From an uncultured Lachnospiraceae bacterium (lineage in GTDB: Bacteria; Bacillota; Clostridia; Lachnospirales; Lachnospiraceae): DNA of 43,688 nucleotides. Of the stretch, positions 1-7,679 are shown piece by piece (within the stretch, counting starts at the first letter, position 1; each line of letters starts with the position of its first letter). The position numbers were made by a program, and so were the translations under genes. Under the pieces are notes generated by a model that had not been told where the DNA came from, made no database searches, and worked only from the letters and a program-made list of their open reading frames with translations. The stretch spans positions 1-43,688 of the forward strand of contig CAJURT010000031.1 of assembly GCA_910588875.1 (NCBI GenBank), read 5' to 3'.

Positions 1-72
1 GAGGAAATCGTTAATATTTCAGGACTTTCTCTTGAGGAAGTCAAACAACTGAAAACGGATAAAAGCGCATAG
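1..72 (+). CDS. C-terminal fragment, possible Rpn/PD-(D/E)XK nuclease-family transposase-like protein
   Basis: The first 23 codons in frame 1 end at a TAG and read EEIVNISGLSLEEVKQLKTD plus three residues. The '(E)EI..I(S/T)GLS.EEV..L' ending is typical of the C-terminus of Rpn-type (recombination-promoting nuclease / PD-(D/E)XK transposase-like) proteins common in Clostridia. Only the tail is present because the gene runs off the left edge. A good terminator follows 9 nt later. The assignment rests on a short motif alone, so it is tentative; an anti-toxin-like or HTH tail could look similar. Confidence 0.5.
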   Translation, partial: EEIVNISGLSLEEVKQLKTDKSA

Positions 73-80
73 GCAGAGTT

Positions 81-127
81 ATAGAGCCGTGAATCTAAAA
101 AAACAGGTTCCTGGCTCTATTTTTTTG
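81..127 (+). terminator. Rho-independent terminator after the left-edge gene
   Basis: Arms ATAGAGCC (81-88) and GGCTCTAT (113-120) pair perfectly, and seven T residues follow directly at 121-127. It sits just after the stop codon at 72. Confidence 0.85.
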
Positions 128-199
128 CCCTGAAATGTAATTTTTTTATGAGTATGGTTAAAAAGTCCTTTGCAAAACGTCACTGGATATACCGCCAAG

Positions 200-1699
200 T
201 CAGCCCTTCCCGGCTTTGCCTGCCTTCTTCTGCATGGACAAAAGCCTGTCCAGATACACAGACTTAAACTGCTTGCTTGCCAATGCCTGCTTCACAGGCG
301 GCAGCTTCAAAATCGTTCCAAACACCGCTGCCATGGCACGATGATTGGCAAATGCCTGGTTATCAAAAATCAAATTCTGCAAGGTTCCCTTCTCAATCGC
401 CTGCAAAACAAAACGATGCGTGCTGTTGACCGGCGTAATGACCTGAATCGGCCGGCGCTTCAGGTCAATGGCCTTTGTGGGACAATTCCTGGCACAGACA
501 CCGCAGCCCAGACAGATCTCCGTGTCAATCCTGGCATGCTTTTTCACTTTTCTGGCACCAGAAATCCCCTGCGTCCCTGTCCCGCTTTCTCCGGTCACCC
601 GCACCATACTTTCCGTTCCTCCGGCTGCCTGAACCATGCCTTCCGTACCCCCGCCTGCCTGAACCATGCCTTCCGTTCCTCCGGCTGCCCGGATCATGCC
701 TTCCGATCTCCCGGCTTCCTGCCTGTCGGTCTCCCGTGTCTGCTCTTCTTCCATCTCCTCCTTCAGAGAAATCGCCAGAATCGGGCAGACCTTCGCGCAC
801 TTCCCGCAGCCCACACATTTCTCCAAAGACACCTCCGGAATATAGTTGGTGGTAGCCACCGGCTGCATGGGACTGAATCTCCGGGCCGCCTGCAAAGCCT
901 CACAGCAGCACCCGCAGCAGTTGCAGATAAATGCCGGATGCTCCCGCACATTTTCCCCGATCTGCACCAGATTGCTGGCATAGGAACGCTCCAGGGCATC
1001 CATGGCCTCCTCCTTGGAGATCAGTCTTGCATACCCTCCATGCTCCGCCAGGGAACGTGCCACATTGTCAAAGGTCAGGCACACATCCCAGGGCGCGTCA
1101 ATCTCACAGGGATGGCCGTTATGATACATCTTATGACGGCAATAGCAGGTGCCCAGTCCGATATACCGGGCCTCCTTTACCATATGCGTGGCTCGCTCAT
1201 AATCCAGAATATGATTCATCTTATCATTGGTCAGCACCGGCTCCTGGACAAAAACCCTTCCCAGCTTCGTCTCCGTGGCATAGAACAGATCTTTTACAAA
1301 ATCCTCCTCCACATTCATATACTGATAGTACAGTTCGCTCAGGTATTTCTGGTCAATGTCCCCCCGGGTCCGCATCAGCGCAAACTCAATAAATCCGGCC
1401 ATGGGCGGCGGCATCACAAACTGACGCTCCCCATGATAATCCGAATCCACCAGCAGCGCCTTGTCGCAGAGATGGTCTAACAGCTTCTCTGCCTTTGCCT
1501 CTGTGGTCCCCCAGATCCGCGCCGCCCGCTTCAGCGTAAAAGGACGGACCGGCAGAAGAGCCACCCACTTGGCCTCCTTCTCCGTGTACAACACCTGAAG
1601 AATCTTATACAAGGTTTCCGACGGCGGCGCCCCTTGAGTAAACCAGTTAATCCTCTCCTCCAGATTCTTATAAGCATCCCTTGTCGTTAAATGTCCCAT
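200..1699 (-). CDS. 4Fe-4S dicluster ferredoxin-type protein with Cys-rich central domain
   Basis: A 499-residue cytoplasmic iron-sulfur protein with no membrane segment or signal peptide seen. The N-terminal third (about 1-130) looks like a helical/winged-helix segment. Cys-rich stretches follow at C185-x-C187...C198...C207 and at C259-x-CC-x-CCC266, then two ferredoxin motifs, CVGCGKCAKVCP (295-306) and CLGCGVCARNCP (396-407). Between the two clusters lies a low-complexity insert (about 316-383) with four tandem decapeptides. The start at 1699 is chosen because AAAAGGAGGGG lies just upstream; the open frame extends 18 codons further without an RBS. It follows the DUF554 gene by 16 nt, so the two are probably co-transcribed. 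A redox role is likely, but the partner and substrate are unknown. Confidence 0.8.
   Translation of the reverse strand: MGHLTTRDAYKNLEERINWFTQGAPPSETLYKILQVLYTEKEAKWVALLPVRPFTLKRAARIWGTTEAKAEKLLDHLCDKALLVDSDYHGERQFVMPPPMAGFIEFALMRTRGDIDQKYLSELYYQYMNVEEDFVKDLFYATETKLGRVFVQEPVLTNDKMNHILDYERATHMVKEARYIGLGTCYCRHKMYHNGHPCEIDAPWDVCLTFDNVARSLAEHGGYARLISKEEAMDALERSYASNLVQIGENVREHPAFICNCCGCCCEALQAARRFSPMQPVATTNYIPEVSLEKCVGCGKCAKVCPILAISLKEEMEEEQTRETDRQEAGRSEGMIRAAGGTEGMVQAGGGTEGMVQAAGGTESMVRVTGESGTGTQGISGARKVKKHARIDTEICLGCGVCARNCPTKAIDLKRRPIQVITPVNSTHRFVLQAIEKGTLQNLIFDNQAFANHRAMAAVFGTILKLPPVKQALASKQFKSVYLDRLLSMQKKAGKAGKG
590..709 (-). repeat. Four tandem 30-bp repeats encoding decapeptides
   Basis: Residues 331-370 of the iron-sulfur protein are four units of the form G-T-E-G-M-V-Q-A-A-G with small changes (RSEGMIRAAG, GTEGMVQAGG, GTEGMVQAAG, GTESMVRVTG). 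At DNA level they are 30-bp direct repeats in frame. They lie in the linker between the two ferredoxin motifs. Confidence 0.85.
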
Positions 1700-1715
1700 G
1701 ATGCCCCTCCTTTTC

Positions 1716-2444
1716 TCATCCCAGCAGCGGTGCCACAAAAGCAGTCCAGACATAGCTGATTGGCATCACCAGTACCATGGCCGGTATCATCTCCGCCACA
1801 GGAAACTCCTTCACTTTGATCATGCGGAATCCTGTAGCCAGAAGCAGGATTCCGCCGCAAGCTTTAAAATCCGCAATCATCGCCTCGCTGCAAAAAGGAA
1901 TAATCAGTCCTGCCAGCCCAAATAACGCCAGAAAAATCACACACTGCGGCACGGCAATAAAAGCCGTAGTCAATCCCAGGGTACAGGAGAAAATCATCGC
2001 TGTAGGCAAATCCAGAACGGTTTTCGCCAGCAGAATACTATGATCTCCCGTCATACCCGATACCATACTCCCATAGATACCTGTGCCGCTGGCACAAAAA
2101 AGAACAATGCAGGTGACCAGTACACTCTGATAATCCTCCGCCTGCTTCTTTGCGCCTGCTCCCGTCAGCTTCGAAATCCCCCGTTCCATCCACATGGCTC
2201 CCGCCGAAATTCTCTCTCCCATGTGAATCGCCAGACCAAAAACCGTCCCCAAAATCACGGACAAAATCACCGCCGGCATATTCTTCATTAAAACAATCGA
2301 ACTGATCCCCATTGCCATGGCACATGCACCAAAGGTCGTATTCAAATTCGCCTTAAAACTCTCACTGAACTTAGGACCAAGTTTCATCCCCAGCAGCCCC
2401 CCGATGAAAATCGAAAATGCATTAACCAAAATCCCTATCGGCAT
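1716..2444 (-). CDS. DUF554 family membrane protein (YqgA/YdfK-like)
   Basis: A 242-residue multi-spanning membrane protein. The N-terminus MPIGILVNAFSIFIGGLLG, the block 'NTTFGACAMAMGISSIVLM', and the C-terminal 'MVLVMPISYVW' are characteristic of the DUF554 family, whose transport substrate is not established. About seven hydrophobic stretches run the length of the protein, and the length is usual for the family. GAGGAGGATGGGGAG precedes the ATG, and a promoter with 17-nt spacing is visible further upstream. It is the first gene of a probable two-gene operon with the iron-sulfur protein; that pairing is the only hint to function. Confidence 0.88.
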   Translation of the reverse strand: MPIGILVNAFSIFIGGLLGMKLGPKFSESFKANLNTTFGACAMAMGISSIVLMKNMPAVILSVILGTVFGLAIHMGERISAGAMWMERGISKLTGAGAKKQAEDYQSVLVTCIVLFCASGTGIYGSMVSGMTGDHSILLAKTVLDLPTAMIFSCTLGLTTAFIAVPQCVIFLALFGLAGLIIPFCSEAMIADFKACGGILLLATGFRMIKVKEFPVAEMIPAMVLVMPISYVWTAFVAPLLG

Positions 2445-2470
2445 ATCTCCCCATCCTCCTCTCTTTATCC

Positions 2471-2499
2471 ATCATACATCAACCAGAAATATTTTACAA
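2471..2499 (-). promoter_or_regulatory. Predicted promoter of the DUF554/Fe-S operon
   Basis: Read on the minus strand: -35 TTGTAA (2494-2499), 17-nt spacer, -10 TATGAT (2471-2476). It is about 30 nt upstream of the DUF554 start codon. Confidence 0.6.
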
Positions 2500-2511
2500 C
2501 TGCATGATTAC

Positions 2512-2607
2512 TATTCACAGGCAATGTCAGTTCGTTAAGGGATCGCGAAACACAGCCAAGGAAACGCTTAACTAACTGACATTGATTCACAGGCAATATC
2601 AGTTCGT
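2512..2607. repeat. Repeat element with direct and inverted repeats between divergent genes
   Basis: A 23-bp unit beginning ATTCACAGGCAATGTCAG (2513-2535) recurs with one change at 2585-2607. Between them, CAATGTCAGTTCGTTAAG (2522-2539) is matched by its near-perfect inverted copy at 2567-2584 (one mismatch), so the segment can fold as a hairpin with an approximately 27-nt loop. A related sequence occurs at 6131-6171. No ORF lies in it, so it looks like a small dispersed, hairpin-forming intergenic element. Confidence 0.7.
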
Positions 2608-2627
2608 GATACGTTTGCACAATTCTG

Positions 2628-2656
2628 TTGACTTCATCCAATATTTCCACTAAAAT
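2628..2656 (+). promoter_or_regulatory. Predicted promoter of the LacI-family gene
   Basis: -35 TTGACT (2628-2633), 17-nt spacer, -10 TAAAAT (2651-2656). It is placed 70 nt upstream of the start codon at 2727. Confidence 0.65.
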
Positions 2657-2726
2657 ATATTTCATGATGATGAAATCTGTTCATTTTTTGCGAAAAATAG
2701 CCACATAAAATCCAGGAGGTTTTCCC

Positions 2727-3749
2727 ATGGCTGTCACCATCAAAGACGTCGCGGCGCTGGCGGGGGTCTCCCCCTCCACGGTTTCCCGCACCTGCAAGAA
2801 CAATCCCTCCATCAGCGAAGAGACCAAGGAACGGGTACGCCGCGCCATGGCACAGCTTGGTTATGAGCCCAATTTCCAGGCCAGTAACCTTGCCTCCCAG
2901 AACTCCCGGACCATAGGCATCATCCTGCCCACCTCGGCCCGGGACGCTTATGAGAATCCTTTCTATCTGGAAGCTATCCGGGGAATCAGCCAGTTCTGCA
3001 ATCACCGCCAGTATATCAACACGGTCATCACAGGCAAGGATGAAGACGAGGTCCTTCAGGCTATGCGCACCATGACCCGCAGCGGTCAGGTGGACGGCTT
3101 TATCGTCCTTTACTCCAAGCAACAGGACCCGGTGATTGATTATCTCTGCAACGAAGGACTGTTATATGTCCTGATCGGCAAGGCCTACCAGTTCGCCAAC
3201 CAGACCATCTATATTGATAACGATAATCTTCTGGCCGGCCAGGAGGCCACGGAATATCTCTGCCAGTTAGGACACCAAAAGATCGCTTATTTAGGCAGCG
3301 ACAGCAGCCTGATGTTCTCCGCTGACCGCAAATCCGGCTACCAGACTGCCCTGCTGCGGCATGGGCTTCCCCTGCGGGAGGACTACTGCGTGGAGGTTCC
3401 TTCCATTCCCAGAGATGGGGATCTCCTCATCCACCGTCTGCTACAAAGCGATGACCGCCCCACCGCCATCATCGTCAGCGACGACATCCTGGCAGTGGCC
3501 CTGGAACGCTCCTGCATTGCAGTCGGCCTCTCCATTCCGGAAGACCTGTCCATTATTTCCTTCAACAACTCCCTGTTTGCCCGGCTCACCTCTCCCCAGC
3601 TTACCTCCATCGACATCAATTCCTGCCAGCTGGGAATCGAGGCCGCCTCTCAGATGATCAACCATATCGAGAATCCAAATCTTTTGGCCACCAAGATCAT
3701 CGTGCCTCACTATCTGATCGAGCGTGACAGCTGCCGGCGAATCAGCTGA
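2727..3749 (+). CDS. LacI/GalR family transcriptional regulator (MalR-like)
   Basis: A 340-residue DNA-binding repressor. The N-terminal helix-turn-helix plus hinge is clear (TIKDVAALAGVSPSTVSR, residues 4-21), followed by a periplasmic-binding-protein-like sensor domain from about residue 60 ('RTIGIILPTSARDAYENPF') to the end. The IILPT..(R)...NPFY..AIRGIS pattern resembles maltose-operon MalR repressors, so an oligosaccharide effector is plausible (inference). CAGGAGGT lies just before the ATG. No sugar transporter or hydrolase is adjacent: the neighbours are a divergent DUF554 operon and a convergent peptidase gene, so the target operon is probably elsewhere. The repeat element just upstream is not an obvious LacI operator. 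Confidence 0.9.
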   Translation: MAVTIKDVAALAGVSPSTVSRTCKNNPSISEETKERVRRAMAQLGYEPNFQASNLASQNSRTIGIILPTSARDAYENPFYLEAIRGISQFCNHRQYINTVITGKDEDEVLQAMRTMTRSGQVDGFIVLYSKQQDPVIDYLCNEGLLYVLIGKAYQFANQTIYIDNDNLLAGQEATEYLCQLGHQKIAYLGSDSSLMFSADRKSGYQTALLRHGLPLREDYCVEVPSIPRDGDLLIHRLLQSDDRPTAIIVSDDILAVALERSCIAVGLSIPEDLSIISFNNSLFARLTSPQLTSIDINSCQLGIEAASQMINHIENPNLLATKIIVPHYLIERDSCRRIS

Positions 3750-3763
3750 ACCCTGTCTGCACA

Positions 3764-3804
3764 GCATCCGGGCAAAGACATCACAGAATCGTTTGCCCGG
3801 ATGC
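3764..3804. terminator. Hairpin between convergent LacI and M20 genes
   Basis: Perfect 13-bp arms GCATCCGGGCAAA (3764-3776) and TTTGCCCGGATGC (3792-3804) with a 15-nt loop. The hairpin contains the stop codon of the M20 gene (3781-3783) in its loop and lies 14 nt after the LacI stop. There is no clear T-run on either side, so it may be a terminator of reduced strength or an mRNA-end stabiliser for both transcripts. Confidence 0.55.
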
Positions 3805-4983
3805 CGTGCAATACCGTGCCAGCGTTCCCATGGCCACCAGCATCCCTTCCCTCATACTCTCAATCTCCATCCATTCTTCCCGGGTATGCTCCAGGCCTCC
3901 CCGGACGGTTCCGAACGTATTCGCCGGAATTCCCTCTGACAAAGGGATATTGGCGTCCGTGGACCCCGCCCTCACCGTCACTGTCCCTGAAATGCAGGAT
4001 TCGATCAGGTCCACATTGACTCTCGTCAGTTCCTCCAGCCGCTTCCCATCCACGGGCCCGTTCCCCGGACGGACCCCGAGCACCTCAACCGTAATCTCTT
4101 TACCGAAATTTCCCCTGGCGGTTCTTTTCCCACAGACGGCTTCCCGGTTCCCGTCCTCCTGCCACTTCCGAATCACTGCCCGGAACCGCTCTTCCATCTC
4201 CTTTAGGCATTCCTGAGAAGCAGATCGGAATTCATACAGCATACTTGCACTCTGTGCGATGGAATTGACCGTTGTGCCTCCCTCTATGGTCCCCACATTA
4301 TACGTCGTCTTTTCCCCGGAGGGCGGCTCAATCTGATACAGATCATGGATGATCTCTGCCAGCACGGCGATTGCATTCTCCCGCCCGAAATCCGAATAAG
4401 AATGTCCGCCCTGGACGTTCACACTTACCCGGTAGCGATAAGAGCCCACAGCCCGGTTGACACACTCCCCCAGAACCCCGTCAAAAGAAACCCACTCCCG
4501 GATCCTGCTCCCGTAATCCTTATAGATCTGACGGCTTCCTTTCAGATTCCCCAGTCCCTCCTCACAGGAATTGGCAACCACAAGCAAGGTGGTCTCCGGG
4601 CACAGCCCCTGTTCCAGAACATATTTCGCAGCCATCATAAGATTCACCAGATTCGCCGTGTCATCCCCGATTCCCGGGGCATAAAAGTATCCGTTCTCTT
4701 CTCTTAAGGGAAGCATGGTCTCATCGGGAAAAACCACATCCATATGCGCCATAATCACGGTCACTGACTCCGGATCCTTGCCTTTCACACGGCATACCAC
4801 GTTTTTCGCCTCATCCACATACACATCTTCTGCCCCCTGGTCCCTGAACCAATTCCGACAGAACTCCACCCTCTGATCCTCCCTGTGAGACGGCGCCGGA
4901 ATCTGTCCCAGTGTGCGCAGCAGCCGGACTGCTTCCTCAAAATGTTCCTCCATGTATTGTTTTCGCTTTTCCTGATCTGTCAT
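3781..4983 (-). CDS. M20/M25/M40 family metallopeptidase (peptidase T-like)
   Basis: A 400-residue cytoplasmic zinc peptidase or related amidohydrolase. The M20 metal-site blocks are visible: 'VIMAHMDVVFPDE' (H-x-D), 'APGIGDDTANLV' (the GDD bridging Asp), and 'VANSCEEGLGNLKG' (catalytic Glu-Glu). A dimerisation segment 'GHSYSDFGRENAI' lies mid-protein. The start at 4983 is chosen because GGGAGGAACAG precedes it; the open frame extends 65 codons upstream into sequence that carries the promoter. It is monocistronic, divergent from the AraC gene and convergent with LacI. The precise substrate (tripeptide, dipeptide or N-acyl amino acid) cannot be told from the sequence. Confidence 0.88.
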   Translation of the reverse strand: MTDQEKRKQYMEEHFEEAVRLLRTLGQIPAPSHREDQRVEFCRNWFRDQGAEDVYVDEAKNVVCRVKGKDPESVTVIMAHMDVVFPDETMLPLREENGYFYAPGIGDDTANLVNLMMAAKYVLEQGLCPETTLLVVANSCEEGLGNLKGSRQIYKDYGSRIREWVSFDGVLGECVNRAVGSYRYRVSVNVQGGHSYSDFGRENAIAVLAEIIHDLYQIEPPSGEKTTYNVGTIEGGTTVNSIAQSASMLYEFRSASQECLKEMEERFRAVIRKWQEDGNREAVCGKRTARGNFGKEITVEVLGVRPGNGPVDGKRLEELTRVNVDLIESCISGTVTVRAGSTDANIPLSEGIPANTFGTVRGGLEHTREEWMEIESMREGMLVAMGTLARYCTASGQTIL

Positions 4984-5089
4984 TTCTGTTCCTCCCCATT
5001 GACTAAAGAGTGCTCCCAAACACCTCATATCCGCTCCATTTTCTCCGAAAAATGTCTCCTTTCCGGTGTCTGGCGCTTGTATCAAACAT

Positions 5090-5118
5090 ATTCTACCACA
5101 TAAAAATTTCCAATACAA
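5090..5118 (-). promoter_or_regulatory. Predicted promoter of the M20 peptidase gene
   Basis: Minus strand: -35 TTGTAT (5113-5118), 17-nt spacer, -10 TAGAAT (5090-5095). It lies inside the 307-nt gap (4984-5290) between the divergent peptidase and AraC genes. The same gap also holds a small inverted repeat AATATC/GATATT (5140-5145, 5156-5161); no further gene was seen in it. Confidence 0.6.
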
Positions 5119-5290
5119 TTTTTTCAGAAAAACAGTTCCAATATCCCCAAAAGAAGATATTTTACAAGACTTTTCCACGGCTTTGTTCTACAATGGTTTT
5201 CTGTACAGGGTTCTGGATTTCACACAACAATCCCGGGACCGATGTACCAGACTTTGTTTGAAATTGCTTTCTGACAGGGAGGTGCCAGAC

Positions 5291-6130
5291 ATGAAGAAAG
5301 AAATCAGAACCATCGTTTACGATAAATCCCTGCGGATAGAAGCTTACCGCTTTGAGGGAATCGTCCAGCCGTTTCCCAACCATTTCCATGAACATTATGT
5401 AATCGGTTTTGTGGAGGACGGACAACGTCTTCTGTCCTGCCGGAACCGGGATTACACAATCGGGCAGGGAACAATCGTCCTGTTTAATCCCGGCGACAAC
5501 CATTCCTGCACCCAGTCGGATGACGGTACGCTGGACTACCGCGGCCTTAACATCAGCAAAGAAACCATGCTTGATCTGGCAGAAGAAGTGTCAGACAAAC
5601 GGGAGCTTCCGGGATTCTCGGAAAATGTGATTTATGATGATGAAATCATCTGCTATCTGCGGCCATTGCACGAAATGGTGATGAAGGGCGACAGCGAATT
5701 GGGGAAAGAAGAGATTCTGCTGTTTCTGGTATCTGACCTGATTCAGAATTATGGCCGGCCCTTTATAAACACCGTCCCGGAGTGCAGACAGGAAATCGAA
5801 AAAGCCTGCATTTTCATGGAACAGCATTTTGCAGAGCGTATGAATCTGAACCTGATCTGCCGTCAGGCAGGACTAAGCAAGTCAGCGCTTCTGAGGGCAT
5901 TTACAAAGTCAAAAGGCATTACCCCCTATCGTTATTTAGAAACCATCCGCATCAATGAGGCAAAAAAACTGTTGTCCAATGGCGTTTGTCCGCTTGATGC
6001 GGCAATAAGGACAGGCTTTTCTGACCAAAGCCATTTTACAAACTATTTTACCAGCTTTATCGGACTCACACCAGGCGTATACCGCGAGATTTTTTTAAAA
6101 AACAAAGCTGAAGAAAGCAAGAAAACTTAA
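5291..6130 (+). CDS. AraC family transcriptional regulator with cupin sensor domain
   Basis: A 279-residue regulator. The N-terminal AraC-binding cupin domain shows 'PFPNHFHEHYVIGFVEDG' and 'FNPGDNHSC'. The C-terminal 100 residues hold two helix-turn-helix units (LNLICRQAGLSKSALLRAF and 'PLDAAIRTGFSDQSHFTNYF') ending in the family signature GLTPGVYRE. The start at 5291 follows GACAGGGAGGTGCCAGAC; the open frame begins 75 codons earlier but without an RBS. The next gene, DUF2000, is 117 nt downstream on the same strand, a pairing often seen for this family (established), and is the likely regulated neighbour (inference). Confidence 0.92.
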   Translation: MKKEIRTIVYDKSLRIEAYRFEGIVQPFPNHFHEHYVIGFVEDGQRLLSCRNRDYTIGQGTIVLFNPGDNHSCTQSDDGTLDYRGLNISKETMLDLAEEVSDKRELPGFSENVIYDDEIICYLRPLHEMVMKGDSELGKEEILLFLVSDLIQNYGRPFINTVPECRQEIEKACIFMEQHFAERMNLNLICRQAGLSKSALLRAFTKSKGITPYRYLETIRINEAKKLLSNGVCPLDAAIRTGFSDQSHFTNYFTSFIGLTPGVYREIFLKNKAEESKKT

Positions 6131-6171
6131 TTTCCACAGACAATGTCTGCAAGTTAAGGGAACGAAAAACA
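6131..6171 (+). repeat. Second copy of the 2512-2552 intergenic repeat
   Basis: Aligned without gaps to 2512-2552, I count 31 of 41 identical positions, including CACAG, CAATGTC and GTTAAGGGA. It starts directly after the AraC stop codon. CAGAC-AAT-GTCTG inside it forms a small palindrome. Confidence 0.5.
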
Positions 6172-6247
6172 AAATCAGGGAAAAGTGGTTCCCCGTATTG
6201 CGGGTTTCAGACAGGCCGGCACGAAATATCAAAAGGAGGACTTTGGA

Positions 6248-6670
6248 ATGAATTGGCAAGACGAAAAATGTGTGATGGTAATTGACAGCCGTCTCCCCTT
6301 AGGAATCATCGCCAATACGGCGGCCATTATGGGGATCACCTTAGGAAAGAAAATGCCGCAGATCGTTGGCGCCGATGTATATGACCAAACCGGAAAGGAA
6401 CATTTGGGAATCATAGAATTTCCGGTGCCTGTTTTGAAAGGCAATGCAGACATGATAAGAGCAATCCGCCAAAAGCTGTACCAGCCCGATTTCTCAGATC
6501 TGACGGTCGTTGATTTTTCTGATTTGGCACAGGGCTGCAAGACTTATGCCGAGTTCACGGAAAAAATGAAGCAAATACCAGAAACTGAGTTAAATTATCT
6601 GGGGATCGCTATTTACGGTACAAAAAAGAAGGTTGCTCAATTGACCGGAAGTATCGCCTTACTGCGGTAA
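6248..6670 (+). CDS. DUF2000 family protein
   Basis: A 140-residue small cytoplasmic protein. 'CVMVIDSRLPLGIIANTAAIMGITLGK' at the N-terminus, 'GIIEFPVPVLKG' mid-way, and 'NYLGIAIYGTKKKVAQLTGSIALLR' at the end match DUF2000, a PTH2-like fold family of unknown activity. The start at 6248 is fixed by AAAAGGAGGACTTTGG; the open frame begins 21 codons earlier without an RBS. It is downstream of an AraC regulator on the same strand. No catalytic role can be assigned from the sequence. Confidence 0.85.
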   Translation: MNWQDEKCVMVIDSRLPLGIIANTAAIMGITLGKKMPQIVGADVYDQTGKEHLGIIEFPVPVLKGNADMIRAIRQKLYQPDFSDLTVVDFSDLAQGCKTYAEFTEKMKQIPETELNYLGIAIYGTKKKVAQLTGSIALLR

Positions 6671-6734
6671 GCTTCCTAGTACTCCGTACTGAAAAGCCTC
6701 AGAAAAGCCGCCCATCTTCCCCGCAAAAACACAC

Positions 6735-6763
6735 TTTACACCTCTCCCTTATTCTACTATAAT
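6735..6763 (+). promoter_or_regulatory. Predicted promoter of the unknown membrane protein gene
   Basis: -35 TTTACA (6735-6740), 17-nt spacer, -10 TATAAT (6758-6763, full consensus). It lies 44 nt upstream of the GTG at 6807. Confidence 0.75.
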
Positions 6764-6806
6764 AGTAAAAGTTGTTCCCATACCAATTACAGCTACAGGA
6801 AAGCAG

Positions 6807-7565
6807 GTGAAAATTATGATTTTAGCAGTGAATGACAAACGGCGGCAGGATTATCTGAAGGACGGCAAAGTCCTCTGGAATCTGCGAAATAACGGCGGCG
6901 GCGGAAATGGTCTCATGGCAGGCGGCATCGTGCTCCTGATCTTCGGAGTTCTCCTTTTTGCCCTGTTCGCTGTCATGGGAAGGGGTGGCGGCGGTCTCCT
7001 TTTCGGAGGCTTCTTCGGCATCCCCGGGCTGATTTTGTTTCTCTGGGGATTTCTCGGACAGAAAAAGAAAATGAAGAACTACCTGGCCTATTATCAGGAG
7101 GAAACCGGCTTCAGCCTGGAGGAACTCGGGCTGATGGAACAGGAGATCCTGTCTCCGGACATGGTAATGATCGGCAATGTCCCCGCAGAAAACCGCAACG
7201 GAGCCAGCGAAAAGCACCCCCAGATCGCCTGCATGATGACCGAACACTATTTCATCATGCCCATGCTCATGGGAAAAACCTACATCCGCAGATACCCGGA
7301 TATGCTTCTGGCCGCTTACTCCGAAAGGATTCCCGGAACCGGAGGCTATAAGCACGGCCTCGTCTTTCTTTCCCGCAAAGATGACAGCGCCTACATCAAT
7401 GCTTTTCTGACAAAAGAGGTATGCGAGGAAGTAATCAGCCGCCTGCGTGAACACAACCCACAGCTGATCACGGCAACAGCCTTTTCCTGTAATGACAAGG
7501 AATATGATGTTATCACCAATGCGCAGGATGTTATCAGCCTTTTCACCAAAGGAAGCGATCTTTGA
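6807..7565 (+). CDS. Uncharacterised protein with two membrane segments
   Basis: A 252-residue protein that I do not recognise. Residues 1-33 are polar with a glycine-rich NNGGGGNG stretch; two hydrophobic segments follow at about 38-58 and 62-82, separated by another Gly-rich turn (MGRGGGG). The rest (about 90-252) is a soluble domain, probably cytoplasmic since both ends lie on the same side. Two starts are possible: GTG at 6807 behind AGGAAAG, or ATG at 6816 behind AGGTGA; neither changes the domain content. It has its own consensus promoter and is convergent with the PTS operon. Confidence 0.75.
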   Translation: MKIMILAVNDKRRQDYLKDGKVLWNLRNNGGGGNGLMAGGIVLLIFGVLLFALFAVMGRGGGGLLFGGFFGIPGLILFLWGFLGQKKKMKNYLAYYQEETGFSLEELGLMEQEILSPDMVMIGNVPAENRNGASEKHPQIACMMTEHYFIMPMLMGKTYIRRYPDMLLAAYSERIPGTGGYKHGLVFLSRKDDSAYINAFLTKEVCEEVISRLREHNPQLITATAFSCNDKEYDVITNAQDVISLFTKGSDL

Positions 7566-7602
7566 TATTTCACCGCAAAAATCACCCCACCGCATTTGGT
7601 GG

Positions 7603-7655
7603 CAGAAAAGAACAGAGGCAGGCAGCTTGGGGAAAAAACCTGCTGCCTGCCTCTG
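7603..7655 (-). terminator. Terminator of the polyol PTS operon
   Basis: Perfect 14-bp arms CAGAGGCAGGCAGC (7613-7626) and its complement (7642-7655). On the minus strand the stem is followed by a T-rich stretch (TTCTTTTCTG), 25 nt after the PTS stop codon. It could also serve the convergent plus-strand gene, although its T-run is poor on that side. Confidence 0.75.
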
Positions 7656-7679
7656 CTGCCGTTATCATATATCGTTCTT

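Noticed and set aside
170..1480. Long plus-strand open frame (436 codons) opposite the iron-sulfur gene
   Set aside because: It is antisense to a clear ferredoxin-type gene, has no RBS, and its translation is Pro/His/Arg/Leu-rich with no recognisable domain.
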